This document shows, piece after piece, positions 12,265-12,300 of a stretch of 12,300 nt of DNA. Position numbers and translations under genes: made by a program. Under the pieces are notes generated by a model. The model worked only from the letters and a program-made list of their open reading frames with translations. It made no database searches and was not told the DNA's origin. Location of the stretch: positions 1 through 12,300 of the forward strand of contig CAAGEZ010000051.1 in the NCBI GenBank assembly GCA_900768995.1, in the 5' to 3' direction. This DNA comes from Oscillospiraceae bacterium (GTDB taxonomy: Bacteria > Bacillota > Clostridia > Oscillospirales > Ruminococcaceae). Within the stretch, counting starts at the first letter, position 1, and each line of letters opens with the position of its first letter.

Positions 12265-12300
12265 ATGCCCAAAGGTCAACCAAATAAAAAGTATACTCCT
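12265..12300 (+). CDS. Transposase OrfA, IS3 family, N-terminal 12 codons only
   Basis: ATG at 12265 followed by PKGQPNKKYTP, open to the window end. This start is familiar from IS3-family OrfA proteins, which carry a helix-turn-helix for binding the terminal repeats. GAAAGGGGG (12249-12257) lies 7 bases upstream. Only 12 residues are visible, so the family call rests on this short match and on the terminal repeat. Confidence 0.65.
   Translation, partial: MPKGQPNKKYTP

Larger units (their letters stand above)
12186..12300 (+). mobile_element. Left end of an IS3-family (IS150-like) insertion sequence, cut by the window edge
   Basis: A likely left terminal repeat begins with TG at 12186 (TGAAATGCTCCCC then TTTTGTTAGACA, to 12210), the style of IS150-group ends. 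A promoter, ribosome site and the first codons of a transposase-like protein follow at once. The right end lies outside the window, so the boundary and completeness cannot be confirmed. Confidence 0.65.

Overview
The window reads as chromosomal DNA of a Gram-positive gut or rumen Firmicute, most likely a Ruminococcus-type clostridium. Grounds: AAGGAGG ribosome sites, sigma-A promoters with 17-bp spacers, several signal-peptide surface proteins with beta-sandwich modules resembling those of ruminococcal plant-polysaccharide proteins, a zinc-ribbon SPFH protein, and an IS3-type element at the right edge. Genus is an inference; there is no rRNA or other marker.

Layout. (1) 1-315: no gene; a foldable inverted-repeat element, a terminator and an AT-rich promoter region. 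(2) 316-4248: a tight four-gene operon: nicotinamidase-like hydrolase, a zinc-ribbon two-helix membrane protein, a secreted protein with cell-wall-binding-type repeats, and nicotinate phosphoribosyltransferase (overlapping TAATG junction). The outer two genes make the nicotinamide-to-nicotinate-mononucleotide salvage route; the middle two are envelope proteins of unknown role. A perfect terminator closes it. (3) 4355-8740: four exported proteins of one design: signal peptide, beta-sandwich module(s), long acidic Glu/Thr/Ala linker, and a C-terminal tail with an invariant TGN, a hydrophobic stretch and a Lys/Arg end, like a non-canonical sortase signal. The first gene is preceded by three exact WalR-type boxes repeated every 32 bp. 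(4) 8872-9015: a 47-residue gene that is almost nothing but such a tail (VPATGN, one helix, four Lys), with its own promoter. (5) 9104-10381: SPFH-domain protein with three C-terminal zinc ribbons. (6) 10595-12010: membrane-anchored HtrA-type serine protease with a PDZ domain. (7) 12011-12300: a multi-hairpin element, then the left end and first 12 codons of an IS3-family element.

How the parts may work together (inference): regions 3 to 6 look like an envelope module, with surface polysaccharide-binding proteins, a possible accessory anchor peptide, and HtrA as extracytoplasmic quality control. The WalR-like array suggests control by cell-wall status. No sortase, no catalytic glycosidase domain, no CRISPR array and no tRNA or rRNA gene was seen.
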